This document shows, piece by piece, positions 8,451 to 17,166 of a stretch of 64,000 bases of DNA. The first letter of the stretch is position 1, and the number at the start of each line of letters is the position of its first letter. The position numbers were made by a program, and so were the translations under genes. Source of the DNA: Actinoplanes sp. DH11 (GTDB lineage Bacteria > Actinomycetota > Actinomycetes > Mycobacteriales > Micromonosporaceae); assembly GCF_020873875.1 (NCBI RefSeq), contig NZ_JAHWGU010000001.1, positions 558,001 to 622,000 on the forward strand. Direction: 5' to 3'. The notes under the pieces are model-generated. The model searched no databases. It was not told the DNA's origin and saw only the letters and a program-made list of their open reading frames with translations.

Positions 8451-9911
8451 GTGTTCGCAATCCGCTTGACCACGACCGCTGACGAGGCGGCCACCTGGGT
8501 CGTACCGGTCGGCCCCGATGGGCCGGCCTCCGCCTCCGCCGCATCTGCCGCCTCCGCTGGGGAGCCGAACGCCGCCGCGCTGGACGCCGAGACCGCCGCA
8601 CTTGTCGCGCAGACCACCGGCGCCGCGCAGGCCGGCCAGGTCACCGTGCTGCCGCGCCCCCTGAACCGCCCGGCCCGGGTGCTGCTCACCGGCACCGGCG
8701 ACGGCGACGAAGCCGGCTGGCGTGCCGCCGGAGCCGCCGCCGTCCGGGCCGCCGCAGCCGACGAGGTGCTCGAGGTGCGACTGCCGGCGGACGCCGGTCA
8801 GGCCGCGCTGCGCAGCCTCGCCGAAGGGATCTGGCTGGGCGGCTACCGGTACCGCGACGCGCCGAAAGCGCCCCGGTCCGGCGAAGTGCGGATCATCACC
8901 GGCACCCCCGAGTCGTACGAGCAGAGCCTCACCCAGGCGCAGATCACCGCCCGCGCCACCTGGCTCGCCCGGGACCTGACCAACACGCCGTCCTCGGTGA
9001 AGAACCCCGAGTGGTTCGCCGGCCAGGTCGTCGCGGCCGCCGCCGAGCGCACCGGCGTCACCGTGACCGTCCGCTCCGGCGACGAACTGGCCCGGTTCGG
9101 CGGCCTGCTCGCCGTCGGCGGCGGCTCCGAGTCACCGCCCCGGTTCGTCGAACTCAGCTGGCAGCCCGCCGGCGCCCGCACCCACGTCGTGCTGGTCGGC
9201 AAGGGCATCACCTTCGACACCGGCGGCATCTCGATCAAGCCGCGCGACGGCATGAAACTGATGAAGAAGGACATGGGCGGTGCGGCCGCGGTGGTCGCGG
9301 CCGCGCTCGGGGCGGCAGACCTGAACCTTCCGGTACGCATCACCGCGCTCACCCCTCTCGCCGAGAACGCGGTGAGCGGCTCCGCGTTCCGCCCCGGCGA
9401 CGTGATCACCCACTACGACGGCTCCACCAGCGAGAACACCAACTCCGACGCCGAAGGCCGGATCGTGCTCGCGGACGCGCTGGCCTACGCGGCCGAGACG
9501 CTGCGGCCCGACCTGGTGCTCAACCTGGCCACCCTGACCGGGGCCAACGCGGTGGCTCTGGGCAAACGGACCGCTGCCCTCTACAGCCCCGACGACGACC
9601 TGGCCGCCGCACTCACCGAAGCGGGCGCGGCAGCCGGCGAACGGATGTGGCGGCTCCCGCTGGCCGACGACTACGTGGAAAACCTGCGCAGCGACATCGC
9701 CGACCGGGTCAGCGCCCCCGCCGGGCCGGGCTCGGTGATGGCGGCACTGTTCCTGCGCGACTTCTTCGGCGACACCCGGTGGGCCCACCTGGACATGTCC
9801 GCGCCCAGCTGGGCCGAGGCCGACGACCTGGACCTGAGCAAGGGAGCCACCGGCTGGGGAGCGCGCACGCTGCTGCGATACCTGGCCGCGCTCTCCGCCT
9901 CGCCGTCCTGA
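8451..9911 (+). CDS. pepA: Leucyl aminopeptidase (M17)
   Basis: 486 aa from GTG at 8451. The C-terminal catalytic half shows the two-metal M17 signatures: GKGITFDTGGISIKPRDGMK, KKDMGGAAAV, and NSDAEGRIVLADAL (the NTDAEGRL active-site motif with Ser for Thr). The N-terminal half is the Ala-rich, poorly conserved regulatory domain. The enzyme removes N-terminal residues from peptides in the cytosol as a hexamer. It is single in its transcript and converges on the methyltransferase gene. Confidence 0.93.
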   Translation: MFAIRLTTTADEAATWVVPVGPDGPASASAASAASAGEPNAAALDAETAALVAQTTGAAQAGQVTVLPRPLNRPARVLLTGTGDGDEAGWRAAGAAAVRAAAADEVLEVRLPADAGQAALRSLAEGIWLGGYRYRDAPKAPRSGEVRIITGTPESYEQSLTQAQITARATWLARDLTNTPSSVKNPEWFAGQVVAAAAERTGVTVTVRSGDELARFGGLLAVGGGSESPPRFVELSWQPAGARTHVVLVGKGITFDTGGISIKPRDGMKLMKKDMGGAAAVVAAALGAADLNLPVRITALTPLAENAVSGSAFRPGDVITHYDGSTSENTNSDAEGRIVLADALAYAAETLRPDLVLNLATLTGANAVALGKRTAALYSPDDDLAAALTEAGAAAGERMWRLPLADDYVENLRSDIADRVSAPAGPGSVMAALFLRDFFGDTRWAHLDMSAPSWAEADDLDLSKGATGWGARTLLRYLAALSASPS

Positions 9912-9959
9912 CCCCCGTCCCGGGTCGACCGTCCCGGGCCAGCGTTCGACCGTCCCGGG

Positions 9960-10652
9960 TCAGCGTTTGACGGCGGCCAGCAGGCCGGCGCCCGACGGGA
10001 TCACGGCCGGGATCCAGTCCTCGGACTCGCGGATCGCTTTCACGGTCTCTCGCACTATCAGCGTGTCGACGTCACGGGCGGACGGGTCGGTGATCCGGCC
10101 GCCCGCGTGAGCGCCGTTCACGATCAGGATGCCGCCCGGGCGCAGCATCCGCAGGGCGGCCTCGGTGCAGGCGGCGAACTCGGTGGTGTCCGCGTCCACG
10201 AAGATCAGGTCGTAGGCGCCGTCGGCGAGGCGGGGCAGCACGTCCAGGGCACGGCCGCTGATGATCCGGGTACGCGACGGGGCGATCCCGGCCTCCTGGA
10301 ACACCCGGCGGGCGATCCGCTGATGCTCGTGCTCGACGTCGATCGTGGTGAGCACGCCGTCGGGACGCATGCCTCGCAGGAGCCAGATGCCGCTGACACC
10401 CGTACCCGTGCCGATCTCCACCACCGCCTTGGCGCTGCCCGCGGCAGCCAGCAGGGACAGGACGGAGCCCGCGCCGGGTGAGACGCAGGGCAGGCCGAGC
10501 TCGTGCGCCAGGGAACGCGCGGTCTGCTGGACCGGGTCCTCGGTGGCGTAGGTCTCGGCGAACGGCGTCGCATGCGGCGCCGGCTGACCGAAGGAACGGG
10601 CTGGACCGATGATGACGACCTCCGTGCGGCAGTGGTGACGGGCGTGGCGCAA
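9960..10652 (-). CDS. SAM-dependent O-methyltransferase (Rv1220c type)
   Basis: A class I methyltransferase of the catechol-O-methyltransferase-like group: VEIGTGTGVSGIWLL (SAM motif), DLIFVDADTTEF and LRPGGILIVNGAHAGG. In M. tuberculosis the equivalent gene lies next to sigE and htrA, and here it is divergent from htrA. The start is uncertain. The only canonical in-frame start is the TTG at 10652, which has no ribosome binding site. A GGAGG lies five bases before an ATC at 10613, the natural start position relative to the conserved GPARSFGQPAPHATPFAE. Substrate is unknown. Confidence 0.85.
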   Translation of the reverse strand: MRHARHHCRTEVVIIGPARSFGQPAPHATPFAETYATEDPVQQTARSLAHELGLPCVSPGAGSVLSLLAAAGSAKAVVEIGTGTGVSGIWLLRGMRPDGVLTTIDVEHEHQRIARRVFQEAGIAPSRTRIISGRALDVLPRLADGAYDLIFVDADTTEFAACTEAALRMLRPGGILIVNGAHAGGRITDPSARDVDTLIVRETVKAIRESEDWIPAVIPSGAGLLAAVKR

Positions 10653-10822
10653 CCACGCACATCGGATAAGAGAGTAGAGCGATGCTCACCGGTGATGCAC
10701 CGCGCCGTCGATGCATAAACAACCCACGGTGCTCCGCACGGTGAATCGGTGGGAAGGTGGTACTCGGCAAATCCGTGTCATCCTGGATGCGCGGAGCCGG
10801 GCGGACTGAGTGGAGGACCGAC

Positions 10823-12076
10823 GTGACCGACGGCTGGAACTGGCGCCGGCCACCGGGGTCCGCCACCCCGGGAACACCTGACCCGGCGTCGGCGTGGTGG
10901 TCCGACGCACCGGCTGATCCGTGGCGCGACCCGTGGGCCCCGGCGGCCGTGCACGTCGCGGCCGCACCGGTCAGCGGCGCGCCGCAGCCGGAGGTGGTGC
11001 CCGACCCCGACGCACCTCGTCGGCCGTTCGGCCCGATCCTGGCGATCTGCCTGGTCACGGCCCTGTTGGCGGGCGGTCTCGGCGGCACCCTGGGCTTCGT
11101 CTTCGCGGTCCGCGGCGGCTTCGCGGCCGGCGGTGGAACCCAGCTCGGCGCGGCCTCCCAACCGGCACCAGAGTCCCTCCAGCGGGCCCCCGAAAGCCTC
11201 GCCGGCGTGGCCGAGCGGGTGCTCCCGAGCGTGGTGACGGTCCGGGTCACCGGGGCGATCGGCTCCGGTTTCGTGGTCTCCGAGAACGGCTATGTGATCA
11301 CCAACGACCACGTGGTCGAAGACGCCGGTGACACCCTGGCGGTCTCGTTCAGCGACGGCACCCAGGCCTCGGCCCGGGTGGTCGGCCGGGATCCGGAATC
11401 CGACATCGCAGTGATCAAAGTCGCAAAGTCGGGGCTCGCCCCGGTGCGGCTCGGCGACTCCGACACCATCGCCGTGGGTGACCCGGTGCTCGCGTTCGGT
11501 TCGCCGCTGGCTCTGGTCAACACCGTCACGTCCGGCATCGTCAGCGCCCTGGACCGTCCCATCCAGGCCGGCGAGGCAGGCGGCGCCACCCGCTACTACG
11601 CGGCCATCCAGACCGACGCCGCGGTCAACCAGGGCAACTCCGGCGGCCCGCTCGTCAACGCGGCCGGCCAGGTGATCGGCGTCAACTCGGTGATCCGCTC
11701 GGTGGGCGCGACCGACACCGAGGCCGGCAACATCGGCCTCGCCTTCGCCATCCCGATCAACCAGGCCGAGCGGGTCGCGAAAGACATCATCGACACCGGC
11801 AAGGCCAGGCGTACGGTCATCGGCGCCGAAGTGGTGACCGGTGAGACCGCCGGCGGTGCCCGGCTCCGCGCCGTCGAGCCGGCCGGCCCGGCGGCCTCCG
11901 CCGGACTGCGCAGCGGCGACGTGCTCACCAAGATCGACGGGCACCTGCTGGAAGACGGCACGGACCTGATCGCGCTGGTCCGCAAGTACGCACCCGGCTC
12001 CACCGTCCCGGTGGAATACCGGCGAGGCACCAAGGGCGACGCCACCTCGGTGACACTCGCCGCAGACACGAACTGA
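10823..12076 (+). CDS. htrA: HtrA-type membrane-anchored serine protease with PDZ domain
   Basis: 417 aa from GTG at 10823 with GGAGG six bases upstream. Order: a Pro/Trp-rich cytosolic N-terminus (1-65), one transmembrane segment (about 71-96), a trypsin-like domain, then a C-terminal PDZ domain. The catalytic triad is visible as His163 (TNDHVV), Asp194 (ESDIAV) and Ser273 (GNSGGPL). It acts outside the membrane in degrading or refolding damaged exported proteins. It is followed by tatB, as in other actinobacteria, but the sigE-rseA pair that usually precedes it is absent. Confidence 0.92.
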   Translation: MTDGWNWRRPPGSATPGTPDPASAWWSDAPADPWRDPWAPAAVHVAAAPVSGAPQPEVVPDPDAPRRPFGPILAICLVTALLAGGLGGTLGFVFAVRGGFAAGGGTQLGAASQPAPESLQRAPESLAGVAERVLPSVVTVRVTGAIGSGFVVSENGYVITNDHVVEDAGDTLAVSFSDGTQASARVVGRDPESDIAVIKVAKSGLAPVRLGDSDTIAVGDPVLAFGSPLALVNTVTSGIVSALDRPIQAGEAGGATRYYAAIQTDAAVNQGNSGGPLVNAAGQVIGVNSVIRSVGATDTEAGNIGLAFAIPINQAERVAKDIIDTGKARRTVIGAEVVTGETAGGARLRAVEPAGPAASAGLRSGDVLTKIDGHLLEDGTDLIALVRKYAPGSTVPVEYRRGTKGDATSVTLAADTN

Positions 12077-12147
12077 CGCACCGGGCGGGGTGCCCTCGCA
12101 CACCCGCCGTGCGTAGTCTTGGGCCGGGACGCCTGGGAGGCCGAGCT

Positions 12148-12570
12148 GTGTTCGAAAATCTGAACTGGTGGGAGATCGGCGCACTGCTGATGCTGGCGCT
12201 GCTGATCTTCGGGGAGCGCCTGCCGAAGGTGATCGGCGACGGCCTGCGGATGCTGCGCGGCCTGCGGTCCATGGCGCAGAACGCCACCACCGACCTGAGC
12301 CGTGAACTCGGCACCGACATCCAGCTCGAAGACCTCCACCCGAAGGCCTTCATCCGCAAACACCTGCTCAGCGAAGACGACGAGCAGGCCATCCGCAAGC
12401 CGCTCCAGACACTCTTCGACGACGTGAAGCAGGACCTCAACGGCGTCAAATCCGAGCTGAACGACGTGGCATCCGCAGCCGACTTCAAGAACGCGAGCCC
12501 GGCCGTGCCCAGCAGCGCGCCGGTCGAGAAGGCCCGGCCTGCGCAGCGGTACGACTTGGACGCGACCTAG
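12148..12570 (+). CDS. tatB: Sec-independent protein translocase TatB
   Basis: 140 aa from GTG at 12148, with GGGAGG upstream. The N-terminal hydrophobic helix and the following amphipathic helix (IGALLMLALLIFGERLPKVI, then GDGLRMLRGLRSMAQ) with the Gly-Glu-Arg-Leu-Pro hinge are diagnostic for TatA/B. The acidic C-terminal region with HPKAFIRKHLLSEDDE is typical of actinobacterial TatB. It recognises twin-arginine signal peptides together with TatC. It lies 71 bp after htrA, probably in the same transcript. Confidence 0.92.
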   Translation: MFENLNWWEIGALLMLALLIFGERLPKVIGDGLRMLRGLRSMAQNATTDLSRELGTDIQLEDLHPKAFIRKHLLSEDDEQAIRKPLQTLFDDVKQDLNGVKSELNDVASAADFKNASPAVPSSAPVEKARPAQRYDLDAT

Positions 12571-12799
12571 CTGGCTGGCTGGCTGGCTGGCTGCGCTTCG
12601 CTCCGCGGCGATCGCCTTTCAACCGGCGGCAATCGCGGGAGTGGCTGGCTGGGCTCCTTCGCGGCGGTGGGCCAGGTAGGGGAGTGCGGCGTGGTGCTGG
12701 TTGCCGTTGCTCGGTTGGGGTTCCTGCTGCGGTCGGCGTTCCCCCGGTTCGCGGCGGGGATAGGTGGCCGTGGTTGGCTGCGGTGGGTTCGCATGGCGG

Positions 12800-12876
12800 T
12801 GTTGATCTGCTGGCGGTGCGAAATCGCGGTTTCAGCCCCATGATCACAGCGATTTCGTAGCGCTAGCAGATCAACA
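12800..12876. repeat. 77-bp palindromic repeat, copy A
   Basis: Begins TGTTGATCTGCT and ends with its exact complement AGCAGATCAACA. The arms run about 32 bases with a few mismatches around a loop near 12833-12842. It matches copy B (22483-22559) at 73 of 77 bases and copy C (34954-35030) at 70 of 77. Here the flanks extend the palindrome further (CATGGCG on both sides). It lies between the convergent tatB and mrp genes. Confidence 0.9.
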
Positions 12877-12935
12877 TCTCGCCATGGTGCGGGTCTCCCG
12901 TACCGGGCCGCCCGGTACGGGCGGTATGTCCGGCG

Positions 12936-13190
12936 CCACCCGGCCAGAACGGCACCAGTGGAGGCAGGCCGGCGCCACCGGGAGCAACGGGCGGCTTCAC
13001 CCCGGGTCAGCCCGGCTTCACCGCGGCCCAGCCCGGCTTCACCGCGGGCCAGACGGCACCAGTGGAGGCGAGCAAGCCGGCTTCACCGGGGTCAGAACGG
13101 CACCAGTAGAGGCAGGCCGGCGCTACCGGGGTCCAGGCCGGCGCCACCGGGCTAGAACGGCGCCACCGGGGCCAGAACCGGCAGTCCTGA
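12936..13190. repeat. Degenerate minisatellite
   Basis: Irregular repeats of modules such as GGCACCAGTGGAGGC, GCCGGCTTCACCG and GGCGCCACCGG in varying order. The array is diverged and not a clean head-to-tail repeat. No coding frame is supported. Confidence 0.6.
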
Positions 13191-13204
13191 TCTGATGCGC
13201 GGGC

Positions 13205-13892
13205 GGCATCGGCTGGACGACGATCGGAGTGCGACGTCTGTGGGGGTCGGCCCGGCGCAGCAGTGCGGCAGTGCCCGGGCGGCGTCAGCGATCACGTAGG
13301 CGTCGCGGGCTTCGGTCTTCGCCGTGCGAAGGTGCTGGTCAGTGAGCCAGTGCGGTGCCAGGCCCGGCAGGTGGGGCCATCTGGTGCCACGCGCTCCAAC
13401 CACGGCGCCGGGTAGGGCGCCGATCGAAGCGGGCTGGTCGACCATGTCCAGGATCCAGCCGCGCCGCTCGTGCCGCCGGCGCAAGCGGGTGCCGCTATTG
13501 CCGCTGGTGCCGCTCGTGCTCGTGCCGGCCGTGCCGGCTTGTGCCGCCCGTGCCAGTGTGCCGGCCGCTCCAGCCGTGCCGGGAGTGTCCGCCGTGCCAG
13601 ATCCACATGCACCCCCGCCGGCCCCTCACCGATGCGCCGAGCGTGCCTGCCATGCCGAGCGTGCCCACCGCGCCCCCGTGCCTGGCGTGCCGCCCGTGCC
13701 AGTGTGACCGCCGCTCCGGGCGCGCCGGCCGTGTCTGCTGCGCCAGGCGAGCTGGTTGGCCAGGTCTACAGGCGCGCCTTGCCTGTGGGCAGCGCCGCGT
13801 CATGCAGCCGCGCCCGCTGGATGCGGTGCGACCGCGTGATGACCCGTGTTGCCGGCATCCAGGGTGAGGAACACGCCGTACCCGTTGATCAC
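13205..13892 (-). pseudogene. Decayed IS110-family transposase
   Basis: Two separated, frame-shifted pieces of an IS110-type transposase are visible on the minus strand. The N-terminal piece (13892 to 13803) reads VINGYGVFLTLDAGNTGHHA, matching the RuvC-like DEDD start (GxDxGKxxH). It runs into a stop at 13800. A later piece (about 13460 to 13205) reads DQPASIGALPGAVV, LPGLAP and KTEARDAYVIADAARALPH, matching the second catalytic region of the family. The sequence between them has become a GC-rich run of short repeats. The C-terminal transposase_20 domain and the element ends are not recognisable, so it is a non-functional relic. Confidence 0.78.
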
Positions 13893-14107
13893 GTCTGGTC
13901 TCCGCCGGCGAGGCCTCGGTGCCCGGCCCGGCGACAACACCCCCGGATCGTGCGTGACGGGGGCAGTAAGACATGCCGGACCGAGCGACCGGCCAGCCCC
14001 GGCCGGGTGATCGACAGGCGACGGGGGCGGGGTGGCCGGCCTTGTGGCGATTGCCTGGCGGCAATCGTGGGGTGGCTGGCCTGGCGGCCGGGGCCGGGGG
14101 CTCCGGG

Positions 14108-15259
14108 TCAGGAGCGTTTGGCGTTGACCATCAGGCCCAGGGGTTTGCCTACGAGGGATTCGCGGCGGACGGCGAGTTTGTCGGCCACGCCGTCGAGTGC
14201 CTTGGCGGCCGGGGCGTCCGGGTCGGCGAGGACGATCGGGGTGCCGGCGTCGCCGGCTTCGCGGACGCGGGTGTCGAGCGGGATCTGGCCCAGCAGCGGG
14301 ACCCGGGCGCCGACGGTCTTGGTGAGCGACTCGGCGACGATCTCGCCGCCGCCGGAGCCGAAGACCTCCATGCGGGAGCCGTCCGGCAGTTCCAGCCAGG
14401 ACATGTTCTCGACGACGCCGACCAGGCGCTGGTGGGTTTGCAGGGCGATCGCGCCGGCCCGTTCGGCGACTTCGGCGGCGGCCGTCTGCGGGGTGGTGAC
14501 GACGAGGATCTCGGCGTTCGGCAGGAGCTGGGCCAGGGAGATGGCCACGTCGCCGGTGCCCGGGGGCAGGTCGAGCAGGAGCACGTCCAGGTCGCCCCAG
14601 TAGACGTCGGCGAGGAACTGCTGGAGTGCGCGGTGCAGCATCGGGCCGCGCCACACGACCGCGGCGTTGCCGGCGGTGAACATGCCGATCGAGATCACTT
14701 TCACGCCGTGCGACTGCGGCGGCATGATCATTTCTTCGACGCGGGTGGGTTTGCCCTCGACACCGAGCATCCGGGGCACGGAATGGCCGTAGATGTCCGC
14801 GTCGACCACGCCGACCGACAGGCCCCGCTTGGCGAGAGCCGCCGCGAGGTTCACGGTAACGCTGGATTTGCCGACGCCGCCTTTGCCGCTGGCCACCGCG
14901 TACACCCGGGTGCGGGAACCTGGCTGGGCGAAGGGGATGACAGGCTCCGCCGATTCGCCACCACCGCGCAGCGTGCTCTGCAGCGCCTTGCGCTGTTCCT
15001 CGTTCATCACGCCGAAGTTGATCTCAACTCGGTCAATGCCGGGGATCTTGGTGACGGCGGCGGTGATGTCGTTGTTCAGCTTGTCCCGCAGGGGGCAGCC
15101 GGCGACGGTGAGCAGCAGGTCGACCTTGACGAGGTTGTCGCTGACGGTGAAACCCGAAACCATGCCGAGTTCGGTGATCGGGCGGCGGATCTCGGGGTCG
15201 TCCACGGTCGCCAATGCGGCCTGAATGGCGTCCTCGAGCGTCGATGCAGGTGCGGACAT
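14108..15259 (-). CDS. mrp: Mrp/ApbC-family iron-sulfur cluster carrier ATPase
   Basis: 383 aa from ATG at 15259. An N-terminal MIP18/DUF59 domain (residues 8-85) is followed by a P-loop NTPase with deviant Walker A SGKGGVGKSSVTVNLAAALA (from about 124), VDADIYGHSVPRMLG, and Walker B LDVLLLDLPPGTGDV. This family carries and inserts 4Fe-4S clusters in the cytosol. The CxxC motif found near the C-terminus of E. coli Mrp is replaced here by a LPDGSRMEVFG segment without cysteines, which as far as I recall is usual for actinobacteria. It is co-located with the DUF1003 and CBS genes as in mycobacteria. Confidence 0.9.
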   Translation of the reverse strand: MSAPASTLEDAIQAALATVDDPEIRRPITELGMVSGFTVSDNLVKVDLLLTVAGCPLRDKLNNDITAAVTKIPGIDRVEINFGVMNEEQRKALQSTLRGGGESAEPVIPFAQPGSRTRVYAVASGKGGVGKSSVTVNLAAALAKRGLSVGVVDADIYGHSVPRMLGVEGKPTRVEEMIMPPQSHGVKVISIGMFTAGNAAVVWRGPMLHRALQQFLADVYWGDLDVLLLDLPPGTGDVAISLAQLLPNAEILVVTTPQTAAAEVAERAGAIALQTHQRLVGVVENMSWLELPDGSRMEVFGSGGGEIVAESLTKTVGARVPLLGQIPLDTRVREAGDAGTPIVLADPDAPAAKALDGVADKLAVRRESLVGKPLGLMVNAKRS

Positions 15260-15358
15260 GTCAGCAATGCTACGTCGATGGTCAGGGGCACTCCGCGTCC
15301 CGGTGAGGCTGGTGCGCCGGTGATCGCCCGCAGGTCACGGCGAGGGCCGGGGCCTGGG

Positions 15359-15862
15359 CTATTCCAGCCGCCGCTTCTCGCGCCGCAGAGCCGCCTCGTC
15401 CAGTTCGTCGGCGAGCCGGCCCAACTCGTTGCGCAGGAAGTCACGGGTGGCGACCTCGCCGAGCGCGATCCGCAGCGCGGCGATCTCCCTGGTCAGGAAC
15501 TCGGTGTCGGCCTTCTGCATGGCCGCCCGACGCCGGTCCTCCTCCATCGCCAGCCGGTCCCGGTCGGCCTGGCGGTTCTGTGCGAGAAGGATCAGCGGAG
15601 CGGCGTACGACGCCTGCAGGGAAAGGATCAACGTGAGGAACGTGAACGTGTACGGGTCGAATCGCAGGTTCACCGGCGCCAGGGTGTTCCACGCGAACCA
15701 GGCGGCGATCAGCACCGTCATGTAGACGATGAACTTGGCCGTGCCCATGGCCCGGGCGATCGCCTCGGACCAGCGGCCGAAAGCCTCGGGGTCGAATTTC
15801 GGCAGCCGCACCCGACCCGGCTCGATCGGCTGGTCCAGTCGGTCCCGGCGGGGTTCGCTCAT
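15359..15862 (-). CDS. DUF1003 membrane protein
   Basis: 167 aa. Two transmembrane segments (about residues 42-62 and 70-92, with TAKFIVYMTVLIAAWFAWNT and FTFLTLILSLQASYAAPLIL) and a charged, coiled-coil-prone C-terminus (ADRDRLAMEEDRRRAAMQKA) are the DUF1003 pattern. Function is unknown. Its start overlaps the upstream CBS gene by 4 bp (ATGA), so the two are co-translated. This gene pair is conserved next to mrp in actinobacteria. Confidence 0.82.
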   Translation of the reverse strand: MSEPRRDRLDQPIEPGRVRLPKFDPEAFGRWSEAIARAMGTAKFIVYMTVLIAAWFAWNTLAPVNLRFDPYTFTFLTLILSLQASYAAPLILLAQNRQADRDRLAMEEDRRRAAMQKADTEFLTREIAALRIALGEVATRDFLRNELGRLADELDEAALRREKRRLE

Positions 15863-17133
15863 TGCTGCACCGCCTGCTCGTCATCGTGGGCGTCGCGGTC
15901 ACGCCAGTCCCGTGGCAGCGAATGGTCAAGCACGTCGTCGACCGTGACCGCGCCGAGCAGCCGGTGCGTCGAGTCGACCACCGGCATCGCGATCAGGTCG
16001 TACGTCGCCATCCGCCGGGTGATCTCCAGCAGTTTGGTCTCGGTGCGCAACGGCTCGATGCCGCTGTCCACCAGCCCACCCACGATCGACGCCGGCGGTT
16101 CCCGGAGCAGCCGCTGGAAGTGCACCATGCCGAGGTACTTCCCGGTCGGGGTGGCGCTCGGCGCACGCGCCACGAAGACCTGGGCCGCGACGACCGGGTG
16201 CAGTTCCGGTGACCGGATCCGGGCCAGCGCCTCGGCGACGGTGGTGTCCGGGGTGAGGATCACCGGTTCCGAGGTCATCACGCTGCCGGCGGTGCCGGGC
16301 CGGTAGTTCATCAGCTGCCGGACCGGCGCGGCCTCCTCCGGCTCCATCAGGTCGAGCAGTACCACCTGCTCGGCCTTCGGCAGCTCGGCGAGCAGGTCGG
16401 CGGCGTCGTCCGGATCCATCCGTTCGAGGACGTCGGCGGCGCGTTCCCGGTCCAGCCGGGCCAGGATCTCCACCTGGTCGTGCTCGGGCAACTCTTCCAG
16501 CACGTCGGCGAGTTTGCGGTCGCTCAGCGCGGCGGCCACCTCGTTGCGGCGCGCGTCCGGCAGGTCCTGGAGGGCGTTCGCCATGTCGGCGGGGCGCATC
16601 TGGTCGAGCAGCGCCAGCAGGTTCGACGTGCCCTGCATGTCGGCCGGGCCGACCAGGCCGCGGATCCGGGTGTACTCCGCCTGGTAGACGTGCCCGCGCC
16701 GGGCCAGCCGGCCGGTGTGCTCGCGGACCGCCACCCGGGTGACGATCCACTCGGTGTTCCGGTTCAGCTCCATCCCGATGTCCACCACGGTCCCGATGTG
16801 GTCCGGGCCGTCGCCGTGCTCGGGGGCCACCGTGACCCGCCGGTCCAGCAGTTCCTCGAGCGCCAGCAGCTCGTTCTGCCGCTTCTCGAACCGGCGCAGG
16901 TTCAGGGTGCCGGTGCTGAGCACGACCGACTCGGCGTCCATGCTGGTCACCCTGCCGATCGGCAGGAAGATCCGGCGGCGCAACGCCATCTCGGCCACCA
17001 GCCCGACGATCTGCGGCGGCCGGTTCGTGGTGCGCAGCCGCACCACGGCGTCGCGCACCCGGCCGACCCGGTCGCCGTTGGGGTCGAACACCGGCAACCC
17101 GGCGAGGCGAGCCAGATAAACCCTCGTCCCCAT
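15859..17133 (-). CDS. PRC-barrel / MgtE-N / CBS-pair protein without transporter domain
   Basis: 424 aa counting from ATG at 17133, which has GAGGG seven bases upstream; a GTG two codons earlier is too close to that site. The order is a PRC-barrel-like N-terminus (LAGLPVFDPNGDRVGRVRDA), an MgtE_N superhelical domain (MRPADMANALQDLPDARRNE, ILARLDRERAADVLERMDPD), and two CBS motifs (about 285-405). In MgtE these parts sense Mg2+ and gate the channel, but the five-helix membrane domain is missing. The partner may be the co-translated two-helix DUF1003 protein; that is inference. Confidence 0.85.
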   Translation of the reverse strand: MGTRVYLARLAGLPVFDPNGDRVGRVRDAVVRLRTTNRPPQIVGLVAEMALRRRIFLPIGRVTSMDAESVVLSTGTLNLRRFEKRQNELLALEELLDRRVTVAPEHGDGPDHIGTVVDIGMELNRNTEWIVTRVAVREHTGRLARRGHVYQAEYTRIRGLVGPADMQGTSNLLALLDQMRPADMANALQDLPDARRNEVAAALSDRKLADVLEELPEHDQVEILARLDRERAADVLERMDPDDAADLLAELPKAEQVVLLDLMEPEEAAPVRQLMNYRPGTAGSVMTSEPVILTPDTTVAEALARIRSPELHPVVAAQVFVARAPSATPTGKYLGMVHFQRLLREPPASIVGGLVDSGIEPLRTETKLLEITRRMATYDLIAMPVVDSTHRLLGAVTVDDVLDHSLPRDWRDRDAHDDEQAVQQ

Positions 17134-17166
17134 GGTCACGCCCTCAGGTTAGGTTAGGGTCCGGAC

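Larger units (their letters stand above)
12571..13204. other. Gene-free repeat-rich interval after tatB
   Basis: No convincing coding region. It holds a (CTGG)5 tetranucleotide run at the tatB stop, one arm of a 28-bp direct repeat (12625-12652, partner 14057-14084), the first 77-bp palindrome (12800-12876), and a degenerate minisatellite (12936-13190). Open frames here are short, arginine/proline-rich artefacts of the GC content. Confidence 0.7.

Noticed and set aside
13973..16306. 777-codon plus-strand open frame
   Set aside because: Shadow of mrp, DUF1003 and the CBS gene; low-complexity composition typical of antisense frames in GC-rich DNA.
17146..17158. IdeR/DtxR-like iron box (AGGTTAGGTTAGG)
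   Set aside because: Only a repeated half-site is present; the complementary half CTAACCTAA is missing.
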